Below are positions 62,931 through 64,000 of a stretch of 64,000 bases of DNA, in pieces; the stretch's first letter is position 1, and every line of letters starts with the position of its first letter. The DNA lies in contig JAJFUB010000021.1 in NCBI GenBank assembly GCA_021372615.1, positions 1 to 64,000 on the forward strand. The letters run 5' to 3'. The notes beneath the pieces were generated by a model, which had not been told where the DNA came from, did no database searches, and worked only from the letters and a program-made list of their open reading frames with translations. The translations under genes were made by a program, and so were the position numbers. The DNA is from a bacterium (GTDB taxonomy: Bacteria > Armatimonadota > Zipacnadia > Zipacnadales > UBA11051).

Positions 62931-63944
62931 TCATCGCGCTCTCTCAGCCTCCCGTCGTCCATACACCCGCTCCGCCGTGTTCCAGCAGATGTTCGCGCGC
63001 GCCTGTTCGCTCAGTTGGTCCAGGAACACGTCGTAGCGCTGCATCTCCGGGCCGAGGCGCTCGAAGCGGGCGACGAGGTCGGAGCCGAGGCAGATGCGGT
63101 CGCTGAAGCGCTCGGTCAGCTCGAGCCAGGGTTCTTGCGGCTTGCCCTCGGGGCAGATGATCACATCGAAGATGATCCAGGAGTAGTCCACGATGGCCTG
63201 CGGGAACTGCTCCAGCAGGCGCCAGATCATCTGGTGGTAGAAGGGGACGTTGACGCGGCGGGAGATGCCACAGTGGGCCAGGACGAAACGCGTGCGCGGG
63301 AAATCGCGCAGGGCCTCCTCAAACTCGTACAGGTAGAGCGGGTGGTCGCCGCGGCTGACGGCCGTCACGTTCTGGTGGATGAGCACCGGGAGGTCGTGCT
63401 CGGCGGCGAAGTCGTAGATGGGCCAAAGGGCGCGGTGGTTGGCACGCGCCGGCTCACCGTAGGTGAAGGCGGTCAGGTCGTCATGGCGCAGCAGCAGCTC
63501 CCCGATGCCGGCCCAGACGCCCGGGAACCATTCGAGCATCCGCTGCACATCGCGCAGCGCGAAGCGGTCCACGGGGTTGAAGCCGCAGATCAGCGGGTAC
63601 AGGCGGGCACGCTGCTCGACGGGGAGCGACTGCACCAGCCGGGCCACCAGCACGTCGGTGTGGCCATAGTAGTAGCAGGCGGCGTCGTTGGCCAGATAGT
63701 AGTCCGGCGCCTCACGGTCCCACTCGGCCCACAGCTTGGCGACCGGGAGGCCGAAGATGACGGCCTTGCCGACGCCCCCGCGGTCCATGGCGCGGATCAG
63801 GTCGGCGCCGTCCGGCGTGTCCTGGATGAAGCTCACGGCGTGCAGGTGGGCGTCTATGAGCGGGTACTTGCTGCCGGCCAGCGGCCCCAGCGAGCCGCGC
63901 CGCGTGGGGTCGCGCTGCCAGGTGGCGATGCTCTCATTCGGCAT
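62931..63944 (-). CDS. TIM-barrel amidohydrolase (amidohydrolase_2-like)
   Basis: 337 residues from MPNESIATWQRDPTRRG (63944; GGAGG upstream). YPLIDAHLHAVSF carries the HxH metal motif. LPVLIHQNVTAV, RFVLAHCGISRRVNVPFYHQ and RICLGSDLVARFERLG supply the later His and Asp ligands. The end (EQARANICWNTAERVYGRRE) has the usual NIxWxNAxxxY signature of amidohydrolase_2 enzymes such as ACMSD-type decarboxylases and lactonases. It has no signal peptide, so it is cytosolic. It overlaps the gene upstream by 11 bases, so the two are coupled. Role inferred: late step of sugar or aromatic catabolism. Confidence 0.82.
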   Translation of the reverse strand: MPNESIATWQRDPTRRGSLGPLAGSKYPLIDAHLHAVSFIQDTPDGADLIRAMDRGGVGKAVIFGLPVAKLWAEWDREAPDYYLANDAACYYYGHTDVLVARLVQSLPVEQRARLYPLICGFNPVDRFALRDVQRMLEWFPGVWAGIGELLLRHDDLTAFTYGEPARANHRALWPIYDFAAEHDLPVLIHQNVTAVSRGDHPLYLYEFEEALRDFPRTRFVLAHCGISRRVNVPFYHQMIWRLLEQFPQAIVDYSWIIFDVIICPEGKPQEPWLELTERFSDRICLGSDLVARFERLGPEMQRYDVFLDQLSEQARANICWNTAERVYGRREAERAR

Positions 63945-64000
63945 CGAGGGCCTCCAGTCGCGCGCGCAGGCACGCTCGTTCTGCGGCTTCCAGGAAGGGC
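63934..64000 (-). CDS. C-terminal fragment of an upstream gene, cut by the window edge
   Basis: The minus frame reads PFLEAAERACLRARLEALDAE and stops at 63934, overlapping the start of the amidohydrolase by 11 bases. Such an overlap with a coupled start is typical of an operon. Too short to name. Confidence 0.5.
   Translation of the reverse strand, partial: PFLEAAERACLRARLEALDAE

Overview
The window is high in G+C and dense in secreted proteins. Three genes (177-794, 939-1574, 23335-23970) are class III prepilins with the DUF1559 layout: a [20 protein letters not shown] start, a [10 protein letters not shown] motif and a late DGHAKW motif. Together with the many glycan-active secreted enzymes and LamG or beta-helix proteins, this suggests Armatimonadota, or a relative in the Planctomycetota/Hydrogenedentota range. 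This is an inference from protein style; there is no 16S rRNA here.

Layout. 0.2-19.5 kb: two prepilins, then a secreted polysaccharide-degradation block: a GH30-like enzyme (minus strand), a heparinase II/III-like lyase, two giant GH2-like proteins and a LamG protein. A 13-unit 26/27-bp tandem array (7901-8246) lies between the lyase and the first GH2, and one solo unit lies upstream of the lyase. 19.9-23.1 kb: a compact four-gene operon of visibly lower G+C: a ParB-like protein, an HTH/RHH-like protein, a PD-(D/E)XK-like protein and a PAPS-reductase/DndC-like PP-loop enzyme. It is the best candidate for an undescribed nucleic-acid-directed or defence system. 23.3-26.7 kb: a prepilin, a DUF2723 membrane protein with TPRs, and an oversized RNase P RNA gene (26153-26712). 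A decayed tyrosine recombinase lies just downstream, and an inverted ~34-bp copy of the rnpB 3' end lies just upstream of the four-gene operon. rnpB therefore looks like an integration target.

27.6-36.7 kb: a copper/silver-type resistance operon. It has a Cys-rich secreted protein, a lipoprotein with a heavy-metal-binding (HMBD) motif, an unusually large adaptor with its own HMBD, a CusA-like RND pump, a Spy/CnrX-like sensor or chaperone, a TolC/CusC-like channel and a Met-rich YHS lipoprotein. 36.9-39.3 kb: a DegT-type aminotransferase and an AraC regulator. 39.5-64 kb: a second block of carbohydrate-related secreted proteins and supporting enzymes: a carbohydrate-binding protein, a LamG/beta-helix/CBM9-like protein, a heparinase with stalk and F5/8-C domains, DUF4838, a metallophosphoesterase, two alkaline-phosphatase-superfamily proteins, a zinc alcohol dehydrogenase, a pectate-lyase-like beta-helix, a GH43/GH130-like glycosidase and an amidohydrolase. 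It is broken up by gene remnants at 52.7-53.2 and 54.4-54.8 kb and by small dispersed GC-rich hairpin repeats.

How the genes fit together: most of the window serves extracellular capture and depolymerisation of complex, probably sulfated or uronic-acid-containing, glycans, with cytosolic dehydrogenase and amidohydrolase follow-up. The metal-efflux operon and the four-gene operon are accessory cargo on either side of rnpB.
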